From contig NZ_BOSH01000001.1 in the NCBI RefSeq assembly GCF_018403245.1, positions 124,001 through 188,000 of the forward strand: a DNA stretch of 64,000 bases. Reading direction: 5' to 3'. Position 1 is the stretch's first letter; every line of letters begins with the position of its first letter. This stretch comes from Paenibacillus sp. J2TS4. GTDB taxonomy: Bacteria > Bacillota > Bacilli > Paenibacillales > NBRC-103111. Both the position numbers and the translations under genes were made by a program. Of the stretch, positions 42,900 to 51,663 are shown piece after piece. The notes beneath the pieces are model-generated. The model did no database searches. It saw only the letters and a list, made by a program, of their open reading frames with translations, and was not told the origin of the DNA.

Positions 42900-43838
42900 C
42901 TATCTTCGATAATCAAGCGGCCGCGTCAGCCGGATGACGGCAGCCAAAGATACCAAGATTGCTAGCGCGCACAATGCCAAAACCATATGCCCTGGCGTCG
43001 TTTGCGTCAGGGCGCGATACCAATCCCGATTTAAGAAATAGAGCAGCGGAATGTTGCCGATCAGCAGCAGACCCATCGTAATAAACTCTTTGAGTGGTTC
43101 ATAGAGGGCTGCGTCCAGTTCAGCGGACACGATGCGCATATCTGACAGCTTGGTGACAATAGGCATCAGTGTTGTTTTCAACGTCCGATCCTCCTGACAT
43201 GCCATCAGGGCGTCGCACCATTCCTGAAACACGCTGTGATGAATTCGGCCGCGCAGCTCTGTGAGCGCCAGATGCAAATTGGTATGAATCAATTTGGATT
43301 CCGCTAAAAATGCTTGAAACACATCGGATATGGGCGGATTCAGATACGGCAAATTCTCCTCGACCGCCGCTAGAATATTCTCGCTGCGCAAATAAGATGT
43401 TGTAATAACGGATAATGCGGTTTCCAATTCGTCATGCAGCCGCTTTTTGTAGAACGTTGCACGAAACAGCACGATCCAAAAAGGCGACATGGCAAACCCG
43501 CCTGCAAGGACGGGCAAAAGCCAAATGTTATCCAGTATCAGGGCGAGTAGAGCGCCGCCTATCGCCAGCATCAAGGAAAGGGCGAAAAGGAAACCTGTAC
43601 GCTGTTCGTGTCCGATTTGATGTAAGATCGTGGTCGCCTCGACAATGGTGGCGCGCCAGCCCTTCAATTTCTTCGGTCGCTGAACACGCCGAATTTGCTC
43701 GGCGATCGGCTGCCTGTGCATCTGCCTCCGTTGCAAGAACTCCGATAAAGCTTCCATTAACGAACGGGGAGTCAGGCTCAGTAATATCAGGCTTCCAGCG
43801 GATAAGCCAACAAAGGAAAGCAGGAGCAACACCATCAT
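42900..43838 (-). CDS. tadB: TadB-like inner-membrane platform protein
   Basis: 312 residues; its start codon overlaps the CpaF stop (ATGA). Membrane helices lie at the N-terminus, about 90-130 and about 255-305. The central T2SSF domain reads LHDELETALSVITTSYLRSENILAAVEENLPYLNPPISDVFQAFLAESKLIHTNLHLALTELRGRIHHSVFQEWCDALMACQED. The gene order CpaF-TadB is that of canonical tad loci. Confidence 0.85.
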   Translation of the reverse strand: MMVLLLLSFVGLSAGSLILLSLTPRSLMEALSEFLQRRQMHRQPIAEQIRRVQRPKKLKGWRATIVEATTILHQIGHEQRTGFLFALSLMLAIGGALLALILDNIWLLPVLAGGFAMSPFWIVLFRATFYKKRLHDELETALSVITTSYLRSENILAAVEENLPYLNPPISDVFQAFLAESKLIHTNLHLALTELRGRIHHSVFQEWCDALMACQEDRTLKTTLMPIVTKLSDMRIVSAELDAALYEPLKEFITMGLLLIGNIPLLYFLNRDWYRALTQTTPGHMVLALCALAILVSLAAVIRLTRPLDYRR

Positions 43839-45175
43839 GTGCTATCGCCCCCTCTTAATTGTTGCAACATGGATAGCGGCAAGCCATTTTCCAATAGACG
43901 TTTCTGCAAACCTGGCGAGATGTCATTTACTTTTTCGAAGTCACCTTCGATACGAATTTGCCCGCAGACTTCCCGTGTAGAGTGGACGGCGAATCGGTAT
44001 AAAGGAACCACCTCACGCGTACCGTCAGAATGAATGCGGCATTCGGTGATTTCCATGATGCGACGGACATTATCCTCCAGTTTTTTGACAAACAGAACAA
44101 TCGGAAATGCTTCAGTAACCAGATTGTACAGTGTTTTATCGTTCATTTCGTATTTTTGTGTGCAAAGTGTCACCATTCGGTAATAGGTGGCGAGACAGGA
44201 ATTGGCGTGGGTTGTCGTAATGACCGTATGTCCGGTACGGGCTGCTTCCTGTGCAGCAAATGCTTCGGCAGATTTCATCTCACCTACACAAATTACATCG
44301 GGGTTGGCAGTCAAGGCATACTCTAACAATTTTTCTTGGTCGATGTTTTGACGAGGGTCTTCACTGGATCGTGTCACTGTATGCACCACGTTGTTCAGGA
44401 CGTGCCCTTCCCCGTCCGTCATCACCAGGTCAAACTCGCGAGTGCCGTTTTCAATCGTAAAGATTCGCTTGTCATAAGGAATCGTTGACAATAGCCAGCT
44501 CATAAGGGTCGTCTTGCCGCTGCCGGTTGCTCCGGTTACGCAGATCGAAAGACCGTATCGCAGGCATAGGCTGAGAAAGTCCAGCATTTCACCGGTGGCT
44601 GTACCGCTGTGGATAAAATCCTCCCGCGCCAGTTTTTGTGGGTTGACGATTCGAATGGAAGCGGCGATGCCCTTGTCCTTATCCGTGATCGGCATGCCGA
44701 AAACGGTAATGCGAATATTGTTGGCCAAGTGTCCGCGAACGATGGGCTGCGAGTAGTCGATAATCATACCGGATTGGTGCAGCAAACGCCTAATGACATT
44801 GATCGCGTGTTCGGGGGAAGCAAATTGTTCATCAGCAGGCAGGATAGCACCATTCGTGTAACTGATTTTCACGTCGTTATAGCCGTTAATGTTGATCTCT
44901 TCCACATCACTCGCGAATAAATAGCGTGTCAAAAACGAATACTCGACCATTTCCGCATACAAACGGTCGATCAGCTCATCAAAAGCTAGGCCAGGCACGT
45001 GCAGCCGGTGATCGGTCAAGTATTGACTGATATAGGCGATAATCTGCTGTTTCTGTTCTACCTGATGACTGCTGAGCAAAGTCGCGTATTTGCTGGAGAG
45101 GTAAGCTTGCACCTCTATCAACACTTCACTAAAAGGCTTGGACTGGCTAGAGAAATAGAGTGCGGATTGATTCAT
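43835..45175 (-). CDS. cpaF: CpaF/TadA-type secretion ATPase
   Basis: 446 residues. VEEININGYNDVKISYTNG and IVRGHLANNIRITVFGMPITDKDKGIAASIRIVNPQKL form the N-terminal domain; SICVTGATGSGKTTLMSWLLS is Walker A, IFTIENGTREFDL the Asp box, TANPDVICVGEMKSAEAFAAQEAARTGHTVITTTHANSC Walker B and His box. This is the CpaF/TadA/VirB11 family, and flanking TadB/TadC show the Tad type. It drives pilin assembly. Both start and stop overlap the neighbours, so the genes are translated together. Confidence 0.95.
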   Translation of the reverse strand: MNQSALYFSSQSKPFSEVLIEVQAYLSSKYATLLSSHQVEQKQQIIAYISQYLTDHRLHVPGLAFDELIDRLYAEMVEYSFLTRYLFASDVEEININGYNDVKISYTNGAILPADEQFASPEHAINVIRRLLHQSGMIIDYSQPIVRGHLANNIRITVFGMPITDKDKGIAASIRIVNPQKLAREDFIHSGTATGEMLDFLSLCLRYGLSICVTGATGSGKTTLMSWLLSTIPYDKRIFTIENGTREFDLVMTDGEGHVLNNVVHTVTRSSEDPRQNIDQEKLLEYALTANPDVICVGEMKSAEAFAAQEAARTGHTVITTTHANSCLATYYRMVTLCTQKYEMNDKTLYNLVTEAFPIVLFVKKLEDNVRRIMEITECRIHSDGTREVVPLYRFAVHSTREVCGQIRIEGDFEKVNDISPGLQKRLLENGLPLSMLQQLRGGDST

Positions 45176-46020
45176 TTTCGATCACCTCGCCAATGTTCAA
45201 GCTGCTTTTTGAACCATGGAGCGACAGATGCTTTGCCCGTAGCTGCTGCGGGACTCTTATGTGGCTTCTGTACGTCCTCGGGGATGATCAACCTCATCAT
45301 GTGGGAGATACCTTCCTGATAAAGAGTCGCGTCCTTACCAGACGGAAGCGGGTCCATGAGTCGTGCTTCGAGGGCTTGTTGTTCCAACGCTGCGACGTGC
45401 GGCAGAAGGAACCGGATACCTCCGACAACTTGGCTATACGCCCGGTTATCTTGTCCAGGCTTGACATTGGACAAAATCGGAATCGTCTCCGCATGCTGAA
45501 ATCGGGCATCGGACAATAACGGCAAATAGGAGGCGTAAAACATCAGGCTTTTGAGATCGCAGTTGTGAAATCGGAATATTACGTCGGCTAACTCCAGCGC
45601 CACGGTCGAAAGCAAATAAGAAGACACATAGCTGGCGCAGTCTACCAGCACAACATCGGCAGTATGTCTGGCCAGAGTCAGCAAGTCGACGGCTCGCTCG
45701 CGGCTATAGTCGGCATAAGAAAAGATATGATCGCCTTTTTTATAACCGAGAAAGGCGAGATGGGGCGAGCCTTTTAACGCAAGCGAATAGTGGAGCAGAT
45801 CTTCCTGGGCAAGCGAAGGCAGACTGAGCAGCTCACCAAGCGATTTCTGCTCATTAGCTTGCCCAGGTACGATAGCGGCAACGGAAGGGCAGAGGGCGTC
45901 GCTGAATATGACGAGTACATTTTTACGGTGAGCGGCCAGAGCTTGCGCTAATTTGACGGTAGCGATGGTTTTACCGCTATTCGGACTGCCCCATAAGACG
46001 ATAAGCGGTTTATTACTCAT
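45172..46020 (-). CDS. P-loop ATPase, TadZ/MinD-like
   Basis: 282 residues from ATG 46020 (GGAGGATG upstream), overlapping the CpaB stop. KPLIVLWGSPNSGKTIATVKLAQALAAHRKNVLVIFSD is a P-loop at the very N-terminus, then TADVVLVDCASYVSSYLLSTVALELADVIFRF. The organisation is that of MinD/ParA-like proteins, but with an ordinary GKT loop. Standing directly before CpaF it is the likely TadZ; the second TadZ-like protein at 33095-34105 has the receiver-like part this one lacks. Confidence 0.75.
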   Translation of the reverse strand: MSNKPLIVLWGSPNSGKTIATVKLAQALAAHRKNVLVIFSDALCPSVAAIVPGQANEQKSLGELLSLPSLAQEDLLHYSLALKGSPHLAFLGYKKGDHIFSYADYSRERAVDLLTLARHTADVVLVDCASYVSSYLLSTVALELADVIFRFHNCDLKSLMFYASYLPLLSDARFQHAETIPILSNVKPGQDNRAYSQVVGGIRFLLPHVAALEQQALEARLMDPLPSGKDATLYQEGISHMMRLIIPEDVQKPHKSPAAATGKASVAPWFKKQLEHWRGDRK

Positions 46021-46753
46021 GAGCAACATCCTCCGGTTGTGATTTGGACGAGAAATAGGCTTCTTGTTTATCGAGGAATAACTGTGTTGTTGCCGCATCT
46101 CCCCGATAAACCAATGCCGCATGTAGTTTTCCTTTGCTTTCAATGTCGGTCAGCAATACGGCTTGCTCAGGCCGGACGAGCAAGGTAAGTGTGGAAGGCA
46201 GTTCTCTTTCGTTTTGATCGTTTGCTGTGGTTTGGGCATCCAGACCACTGCTGGTCGTAACCGACAGCACTTCTACGTATTGCAGTTCCGGGGGCAACGT
46301 GGTTGTGCGAAAGTCGCCGTAGTCGGTGGCGAATAAGCTGACAATATCACCAGGTTGAAGCTTGCCGGAAAGGCCCGCTGCGAGGCTTTTGATTGTAACC
46401 GACAAGGCTTGTTTCTGTCCGTCCAGACGGGTTAAATAGGCATCGAGGGGAGAGGCTGACAATTTGGAAGGGAGCAAATAATCTCCAACTTTCAGATCCG
46501 CCGCGGCATACTGTCCGACAACTTGGTCTTCGGATTTTAGCACGTCAGTGGGCAGATTGTAGGCTCCTACATACACGGTCTCTACATGAGCGGCAGTGAT
46601 GGCCTCGCCCTCGGCTACCTCTTGAACGATGCGGGCAATCGCGACTTTTTCACTGGCGCTTCGATTCAACAGCGGCGCAATGCCGAGACAAAGGATAAGG
46701 GATAAGATTATGCAGCTTATCCCCAGAACGGTACGGTTTTTTAGCCAATTCAT
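46013..46753 (-). CDS. cpaB: CpaB/RcpC-like SAF-domain pilus protein
   Basis: 246 residues, GGAGGATA before ATG 46753. One N-terminal helix (RTVLGISCIILSLILCLGIAPLLN) is followed by the SAF domain ARIVQEVAEGEAITAAHVETVYVGAYNLPTDVLKSEDQVVGQYAAADLKVGDYLLPSKLS and the RcpC part QALSVTIKSLAAGLSGKLQPGDIVSLFAT. In Gram-negative tad loci this protein sits in the periplasm near the secretin; here it must act in the wall zone. Confidence 0.88.
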   Translation of the reverse strand: MNWLKNRTVLGISCIILSLILCLGIAPLLNRSASEKVAIARIVQEVAEGEAITAAHVETVYVGAYNLPTDVLKSEDQVVGQYAAADLKVGDYLLPSKLSASPLDAYLTRLDGQKQALSVTIKSLAAGLSGKLQPGDIVSLFATDYGDFRTTTLPPELQYVEVLSVTTSSGLDAQTTANDQNERELPSTLTLLVRPEQAVLLTDIESKGKLHAALVYRGDAATTQLFLDKQEAYFSSKSQPEDVAHE

Positions 46754-46778
46754 GAATTGGAATATCCTCCTTCGTCAA

Positions 46779-47219
46779 TCACAAATAAAGTAATGTAAAC
46801 GTGAGCAAACCGCCAGCCGCAAGAAAAGGAACGAGCGGGAAGGCGGTTTGCTTGGTTTTTTTAAGCCCATGACGATAAACGAATCCTATCGCGAAGAGCA
46901 AAACGAATGTTAACCCGATAATGCTTTGCAGAAGGCCGCCGACTGGACCCAAAACAAAACCACAGGCTGCCATCAGCTTAATATCGCCGCCGCCGATTTT
47001 TCCGTTTGTGGTAACAGCGGCAAGCAGATAAGGCAAGCTGGTAGATACGAGGCCGATAAGAGCCGGAACAAGCTGGAACTGGAGCAAGCCTGAGCCGATT
47101 AAGGCGAGTGGCACCCAATTGGGAACCTCGCGTGTGCGAATGTCGTGAAAACTAGCAATAAGAAGAAGCGTAGAAAATAACATCACCTGTATCAGTAAGG
47201 CGGTTTCTGCGTGCATCAT
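46779..47219 (-). CDS. tadV: A24 prepilin peptidase (TadV/CpaA-like)
   Basis: 146 residues from ATG 47219, which overlaps the stop of the previous gene. Six helices are expected. The two catalytic Asp residues are in SFHDIRTREVPNW and in GKIGGGDIKLMAACG (the GxGD motif). This short form, without the N-terminal methylase part, is the TadV/CpaA type that cleaves Flp pilins and TadE/F pseudopilins. Substrates are likely the RRGEG-leader proteins of this operon. Confidence 0.92.
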   Translation of the reverse strand: MMHAETALLIQVMLFSTLLLIASFHDIRTREVPNWVPLALIGSGLLQFQLVPALIGLVSTSLPYLLAAVTTNGKIGGGDIKLMAACGFVLGPVGGLLQSIIGLTFVLLFAIGFVYRHGLKKTKQTAFPLVPFLAAGGLLTFTLLYL

Positions 47220-47551
47220 AGCTTGTATTCCGTCGTAGTCCAAGTGTTTAAACTGCGATAAGGGTAGAACTTCTGCGACTTGGCATAACGAATCATAAAC
47301 ATGATCTGATCCAGTACAGACAAATTATGACGGTCCTTGGTTGTCATCATCACAGAGGCGGACACGCCGATCAGGAAAGTAACCACTGCGAGCGGAACAC
47401 TGCCGCCCATCAGCCAAAGACATAGGGCGACTACAACAGCAGCAAGTGAGCCAATAGCTGATTGACCAAGCTGACGTTGACCGAAGCCGGGAAACCACTC
47501 GGCTTCCGGCTTGACGCCTAAGGGAATGTATAGAGATTGATTTTGATCCAT
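47216..47551 (-). CDS. PrgI/VirB3-like membrane protein
   Basis: 111 residues, AAAAGGAG before ATG 47551. Short N-terminal conserved part (SLYIPLGVKPEAEWFPGFGQRQL), two membrane helices (AIGSLAAVVVALCLWLMGG, PLAVVTFLIGVSASVMMTT), and DQIMFMIRYAKSQKFYPYRS at the end. The layout is that of PrgI-type and VirB3-like proteins that accompany VirB4. The assignment is by layout, not strong sequence identity. Confidence 0.6.
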   Translation of the reverse strand: MDQNQSLYIPLGVKPEAEWFPGFGQRQLGQSAIGSLAAVVVALCLWLMGGSVPLAVVTFLIGVSASVMMTTKDRHNLSVLDQIMFMIRYAKSQKFYPYRSLNTWTTTEYKL

Positions 47552-47634
47552 GGTAGAGTAGGCATCTCCTTTTTCCGATTGAAATGAATTAAGAACAAGG
47601 AATAGAGGGTGAGGAAAGGGGAATGCACAGGCAT

Positions 47635-47695
47635 TTGCTTCGATATATATTTGTGGTATATTGAAGAGCTCAGCATTTTCATATCAAATATGAAA
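47635..47695 (+). promoter_or_regulatory. Promoter and palindrome of the GrpB gene
   Basis: TTGCTT (47635-47640), 16 bases, TATATT (47657-47662). Just downstream is TTTCATAT-CAA-ATATGAAA (47677-47695), a perfect 8-bp inverted repeat ahead of the ribosome site, where a repressor may bind. Confidence 0.55.
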
Positions 47696-47712
47696 GAAAG
47701 CGGGTGGAGTAT

Positions 47713-48312
47713 TTGACATCGAATCATGATCATTCAAATATGGCATCTACCAGTGAGGAAAGGCTTCAGAAAGCAACGGTTGGTGAATTGAAGCCTCACA
47801 ACACATCCATTACTCTCCAGGATTATGATCCGCACTGGCCTAAACTTTTCGAGCAAGAGGCCGAACGAATTCGTTCAATACTTGGAAACAAGGTTCTGCA
47901 ATTGGAGCATGTTGGATCTACTTCGGTGCCAGGATTATGTGCCAAGCCAATCATCGATATGTTGCTGGTAGTAGAGAATTCTGCTGACGAAACGGCCTAC
48001 GTTCCTGACTTGGAGGAAGAGGGATACACGTTACACATACGGGAACCCGATTGGTTTGAACACCGTCTATTCCAAGGTCCCGATACGGCTATTAATCTTC
48101 ATGTGTTTAGCCAGGGGACGTCCGAAATCGACCGAATGTTGCTTTTCCGCAATTGGCTCAAAGCGAACGAATCCGACCGGGACGTGTATGCACAAGTGAA
48201 GCGTAGCTTGGCACAACATCAATGGCGTCACGTACAAGATTATGCAGATGCAAAAGATTCAATTGTAAAGGAAATTATGGAGAGAGCGAATGCGGTTAAG
48301 CGAAATGATTAA
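47713..48312 (+). CDS. GrpB/UPF0157-family protein
   Basis: 199 residues if started at TTG 47713 with GGGTGGAG ahead; a GTG at 47704 is the alternative. Core ITLQDYDPHWPKLFEQEAERIRSILGNKVLQLEHVGSTSVPGLCAKPIIDMLLVV matches the GrpB family, a nucleotidyltransferase-like fold (G-S-T-S and D). A ~25-residue extension precedes it. It is the only plus-strand gene inside the transfer operon, has its own promoter, and interrupts the minus-strand series between the PrgI-like and 69-residue genes. Relatives may act in nucleotide transfer; the substrate is unknown. Confidence 0.85.
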   Translation: MTSNHDHSNMASTSEERLQKATVGELKPHNTSITLQDYDPHWPKLFEQEAERIRSILGNKVLQLEHVGSTSVPGLCAKPIIDMLLVVENSADETAYVPDLEEEGYTLHIREPDWFEHRLFQGPDTAINLHVFSQGTSEIDRMLLFRNWLKANESDRDVYAQVKRSLAQHQWRHVQDYADAKDSIVKEIMERANAVKRND

Positions 48313-48374
48313 GATTTGCAGGAGCTCGTGGATGCAGGTTCCGCTTTCCCCTGTGATGGGGAGGGAAACCTCTG

Positions 48375-48584
48375 TTACTGGTAGTAATACTGAATAATGT
48401 CTTTCACTTGCCAGATGCTTTCTGCGAGCACATAAAACAATACGACATTGCGCGTGCGCTTTTTGTATTTGCTTGCTTCGTCGTCGGCTCCTGAAAGGCG
48501 CACCATGCAATAGATGAAACGGAAAACGCAGCCCAGGCGAATGAGTACGATAATCGCCTGGGCCAGTTCCTCTAGCGTAATCAT
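48375..48584 (-). CDS. Small membrane protein of the transfer module, 69 aa
   Basis: Overlaps no gene and has GGGTGAAG before ATG 48584. Helices LAQAIIVLIRLGCVFRFIYCMV and TRNVVLFYVLAESIWQVKDIIQYYYQ surround a charged loop DDEASKYKKR. Lies immediately after the TrbL-like gene, as small accessory proteins do in related elements. No family name is recognised. Confidence 0.6.
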   Translation of the reverse strand: MITLEELAQAIIVLIRLGCVFRFIYCMVRLSGADDEASKYKKRTRNVVLFYVLAESIWQVKDIIQYYYQ

Positions 48585-48588
48585 TTCT

Positions 48589-49425
48589 TCACCCGGCCTT
48601 TATGAGCTTTCGGGCCATGCCGACTAGCCTTACGCTCTGGTAGACGTTGTTCACGACACCGCCGCCCCCACCGGTTGTAATCAGGAAGTCAGACAGGAAT
48701 CGAGGCGTCCGAATCGCTACCACCATGCAAGCCATACCCCAAAAAATATGGTCTTGTAACATCAGGCCAACGCCCAATTTGGCTAGTGCGATTTGAATGA
48801 CGACCGCCAGCATCGATTGCATGAATTTCTGCGCATAGGCGCGAAAGATGCCTCGATCATTATCCAGCAGGCCTGCGCAAGCAAGTGGAATACCGACCCG
48901 CAAAATAAACATCTCCAGCCCGCGCATCAGAAATTGGAAATAAAGAATGAAGAAGCAGACAACAAAGATTAGACCGAAAATGGCCGTCACGAGTCCCAGT
49001 GAACTGATGCTGTCCACCCAATACTGCCAGTTATAATCGGTGGATTGGCCAATGACAACCAGCAGGCGGTCCGTTAATTCCTCTACGATCTGACCGAGCC
49101 ACGTGTAGATGGTGGGAAAGCAGATGGCGACGGCCATGGCCCGGAAAAAGTTGGTGAGCAAAAACAGCGGTTCCTCATCCGGATCGCCGTCCGTCCAAAG
49201 GACATAAATTTCAAATCCTTTTTTCAAAAACTTCAAGATCATAAGCGCGACGCCAAAGCTGAATAGGATATCATACAAACTCTCAGCAAGATCCACACCG
49301 GTGGAAAGCGTCATGTAACGCTCTGCATAAAGAGAGATGGGGATGATGTCTTTCAACAACGTATCCATGTAGATGAGCGCGCCATTTAGAATGGCGACAA
49401 TGAGTAACAATAGAATTTTATCCAC
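48589..49425 (-). CDS. TrbL/VirB6-like polytopic membrane protein
   Basis: 278 residues, GTG start with AAAGGAGGAA. Five to six helices, with segments GVALMILKFLKKGFEIYVLWTDGDPDEEPLFLLTNFFRAMAVAICFPTIYTWLG and QFLMRGLEMFILRVGIPLACAGLLDNDRGIFRAYAQKFMQSMLAVVIQIALAKLG, and a Gly-rich end GGGGGVVNNVYQSVRLVG. This is the CD1112/TrbL-like family of Gram-positive ICEs. It forms the inner-membrane channel with VirB4 and the coupling protein. Confidence 0.85.
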   Translation of the reverse strand: MDKILLLLIVAILNGALIYMDTLLKDIIPISLYAERYMTLSTGVDLAESLYDILFSFGVALMILKFLKKGFEIYVLWTDGDPDEEPLFLLTNFFRAMAVAICFPTIYTWLGQIVEELTDRLLVVIGQSTDYNWQYWVDSISSLGLVTAIFGLIFVVCFFILYFQFLMRGLEMFILRVGIPLACAGLLDNDRGIFRAYAQKFMQSMLAVVIQIALAKLGVGLMLQDHIFWGMACMVVAIRTPRFLSDFLITTGGGGGVVNNVYQSVRLVGMARKLIKAG

Positions 49426-49480
49426 CGATTCCTCCTTTCCGGGAAAGCGGCGGTAACGCCGCTTCCGCTCCAGGCAGGGC

Positions 49481-49702
49481 CTATCCCCTGTAATTGAACA
49501 TTTCCTGAATTCGTTGTTTCAGCGTCGGTAAAATGGTATCACCAAAGAGCATATACAGACCGGCCAAGACGAGCGCCCCAATGACAACAGCCATAAGAAT
49601 CTTGACCGCCGTATCCACGAAACCTTCTCCGCGGCGGTTACTTACCGCATTCTTTGCTTTGATTACCGGACGAATGAATTGCTTTTGCAGCCATTGTTTC
49701 AT
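49481..49702 (-). CDS. Flp-pilin-like small protein (DUF6133-like)
   Basis: 73 residues (TTAGGAGG before ATG 49702). NRRGEGFVDTAVKILMAVVIGALVLAGLYMLFGDTILPTLKQRIQEMFN: a basic leader ending in Gly, Glu and a hydrophobic helix, followed by a short tail, which is the size and shape of Flp-type pilins. The RRGEG leader is shared with the DUF4320 protein at 40613-41008. It is the best candidate for the major pilin cleaved by the A24 peptidase. Confidence 0.7.
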   Translation of the reverse strand: MKQWLQKQFIRPVIKAKNAVSNRRGEGFVDTAVKILMAVVIGALVLAGLYMLFGDTILPTLKQRIQEMFNYRG

Positions 49703-49765
49703 AAAAAGTAGCCTCCTAAATGGATATTGGAAATGAAATAGCCTGCCGATATCAGCAGGCTGGTC

Positions 49766-50086
49766 TTACTTGTAATAACCGATAATGACGTTGAGCAAGG
49801 CTGAACCAAGCACTGCGCCGATACAAGACACAACCGCGACGATAATACGGTTGTTCCACTTTTTGGTGTCCATTTCGTCAGCAGCCGATCGGCGAATAAA
49901 GAAATAAATAATGAGCAGTCCGGTTACAACGGGAGCCAGTATCATCAGCCATGTGGTGGCGTCTCCGATCAGTTTCTCCGTCCCTTTGGCTAATTTACTA
50001 TCCTGAATGCTGTTTGCAGAAACGGAAGACGTTAAGCAAAGGAAACCAAAGAGGGCGCCCGCTGCCACTGAAGAAAAGCGGATCAA
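49766..50086 (-). CDS. VirB2/TrbC-like pilin
   Basis: 106 residues if started at TTG 50086 just after the VirD4 stop; the frame stays open to 50200 inside the VirD4 gene. A signal peptide LIRFSSVAAGALFGFLCLTSSVSANS is followed by two helices, TTWLMILAPVVTGLLIIYFFI and RIIVAVVSCIGAVLGSALLNVIIGYY, with a charged loop between. Signal peptide plus two helices is the VirB2/TrbC plan. It could be the conjugation pilin, independent of the Tad pilin. Confidence 0.65.
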   Translation of the reverse strand: MIRFSSVAAGALFGFLCLTSSVSANSIQDSKLAKGTEKLIGDATTWLMILAPVVTGLLIIYFFIRRSAADEMDTKKWNNRIIVAVVSCIGAVLGSALLNVIIGYYK

Positions 50087-50091
50087 AACTT

Positions 50092-51663
50092 CTACTCTTC
50101 GGAAGAAAAAGGCGGAAATCCGTTTTGCGCGGCTGCCGCGCGTTGCTGTTCGGCTAATTGCCTTGCGATGTCCTTCTGGTAATACACCCATATGTTCCAC
50201 AGTTTCACCTCCTCTCGGGTGTCAGTTCGGATGGGCCTTCGCTTTTCCCGTTCTTCTCGTACTCGTCGATTATGCTCCTTGTCGCCAAGTCCCATCATGC
50301 GATTGAAAGCCCAAGCACTTAAATCGGGAGCGAACATCATCGCCGGATGACTGCGGGAGAGGACGAGTTGATAAGGACGGGAGATGCGGCGCACTTCATC
50401 TATGGTTAGCAACTTGCGCTCCAACAGATTGAGACTATGGGATGTGCTTGGCGTCGTATACTTTCCGTGGGAGGCGGACAACTGATAGCTGGAGGTGGTG
50501 TAGGTTCCGAGTTTCTCGCTGACTTCACGTAGCGTTTCCAAGTCGTCTGCCTGCAAATAAATCCACGTTTGGCAGTTCGATTTGATCGTACTCGCCACAT
50601 GATCGTCGTATTTTTCCTTTAGCTGTTCGAAACTCTGCACAAACAGATTGAAGCGCATCCCGCGTCCGCCGCCGACCGTCAATTTGTTCGTAAAATCGGC
50701 AATCGGCGTAAAGTTTCCAAACTCGTCGAGTAGAAAGTTGACACGTCGCTTGAGCCGTCCGCCGCGTTTGTCGGCCTCAGCTGTCAGCAACTCATATAGC
50801 TGAGAAATCATCAGGGAGGCAACCGGATAGAAGGTCGTCTTTTCGTCCGGCAAAATAATAAAAAGCGCCCGTTTCTTCTCGCCAAGGTCGGCTAAAGAAA
50901 AGTCGCTTTTATGGGTAATCGCATAGATAGACTTGGACGTAAACAATCGCAGTGTCGTGAGCGCCGAGGTAAAGAAACTGCCTTTAGTACGCGATGGGGC
51001 AATGTCGGAGATACTGAGCAGCGCTCGCGCCGGATGTTGCTGCGGCAGACGCTTGATGTACTCCTGCATCGGTGTTTTGTTGCCCGTTGGCTTGTTCATT
51101 TCGGCGAGGAACCAATATACGTTCGTCATATTCTGATATTCCGGCCGCTTGATATTGTCCCAAATGACGCTCAGGATGGAGGCAGCGATAACGGACATTT
51201 CGCCGTTCGTCCAAATTTTTTCGCCCTGCGCTTTGCCGACCAGCACATTCGTCATGTCCCAGGCTAACATTTCGGCTTGCTCCTGATCTCCTCTCAGGGT
51301 GGCATCAATAACCGGTTGAAGCAAATTATAATGGTGGCTCTTTTCCGGGTGACGAAAATCCAGCGTGAGTACCTCATAACCGAGCTTTTCCAGGAGGGGA
51401 GCGCTGTAGTGGAATAACTCTGCTTTCGGATCGGAGATGACAAGCGATTCACCGGCAAGCGCCAATAGGCCAATGGATTGCAGGACGACCGAGCGGGATT
51501 TACCGCTGCGTGTAGCGCCAATACAAAGCGTATGGACATCATCGCCTACATAATAGAGCCGTTCCTTTCCACGTTGCTGATTCAGCCCCAGCACAATGCC
51601 GCCAGTTTTTAGAGGTAACGATGAATCAAGTTTCGGAATAGTTTTCGGATGAAACAGCTTCAT
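50092..51663 (-). CDS. VirD4/TraG coupling-protein ATPase domain
   Basis: 523 residues; ATG 51663 has a perfect AGGAGGTC site although it lies 37 bases inside the preceding gene. No membrane helix. Walker A is LCIGATRSGKSRSVVLQSI, Walker B RRVNFLLDEFGNFTPIADFTNKLTVGGGRGMRFNLFVQS, then WIYLQADDLETLREVSEKLGTYT. It passes the relaxase-DNA complex to the channel. The membrane domain normally at its N-terminus is in the separate gene 51626-52129. Confidence 0.93.
   Translation of the reverse strand: MKLFHPKTIPKLDSSLPLKTGGIVLGLNQQRGKERLYYVGDDVHTLCIGATRSGKSRSVVLQSIGLLALAGESLVISDPKAELFHYSAPLLEKLGYEVLTLDFRHPEKSHHYNLLQPVIDATLRGDQEQAEMLAWDMTNVLVGKAQGEKIWTNGEMSVIAASILSVIWDNIKRPEYQNMTNVYWFLAEMNKPTGNKTPMQEYIKRLPQQHPARALLSISDIAPSRTKGSFFTSALTTLRLFTSKSIYAITHKSDFSLADLGEKKRALFIILPDEKTTFYPVASLMISQLYELLTAEADKRGGRLKRRVNFLLDEFGNFTPIADFTNKLTVGGGRGMRFNLFVQSFEQLKEKYDDHVASTIKSNCQTWIYLQADDLETLREVSEKLGTYTTSSYQLSASHGKYTTPSTSHSLNLLERKLLTIDEVRRISRPYQLVLSRSHPAMMFAPDLSAWAFNRMMGLGDKEHNRRVREEREKRRPIRTDTREEVKLWNIWVYYQKDIARQLAEQQRAAAAQNGFPPFSSEE

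Noticed and set aside
42603..45319. Several plus-strand frames of 60-150 codons over TadB, CpaF and TadZ-like genes
   Set aside because: They are antisense shadows in GC-rich DNA without starts or domains, and the minus-strand genes overlap tightly with clear motifs.
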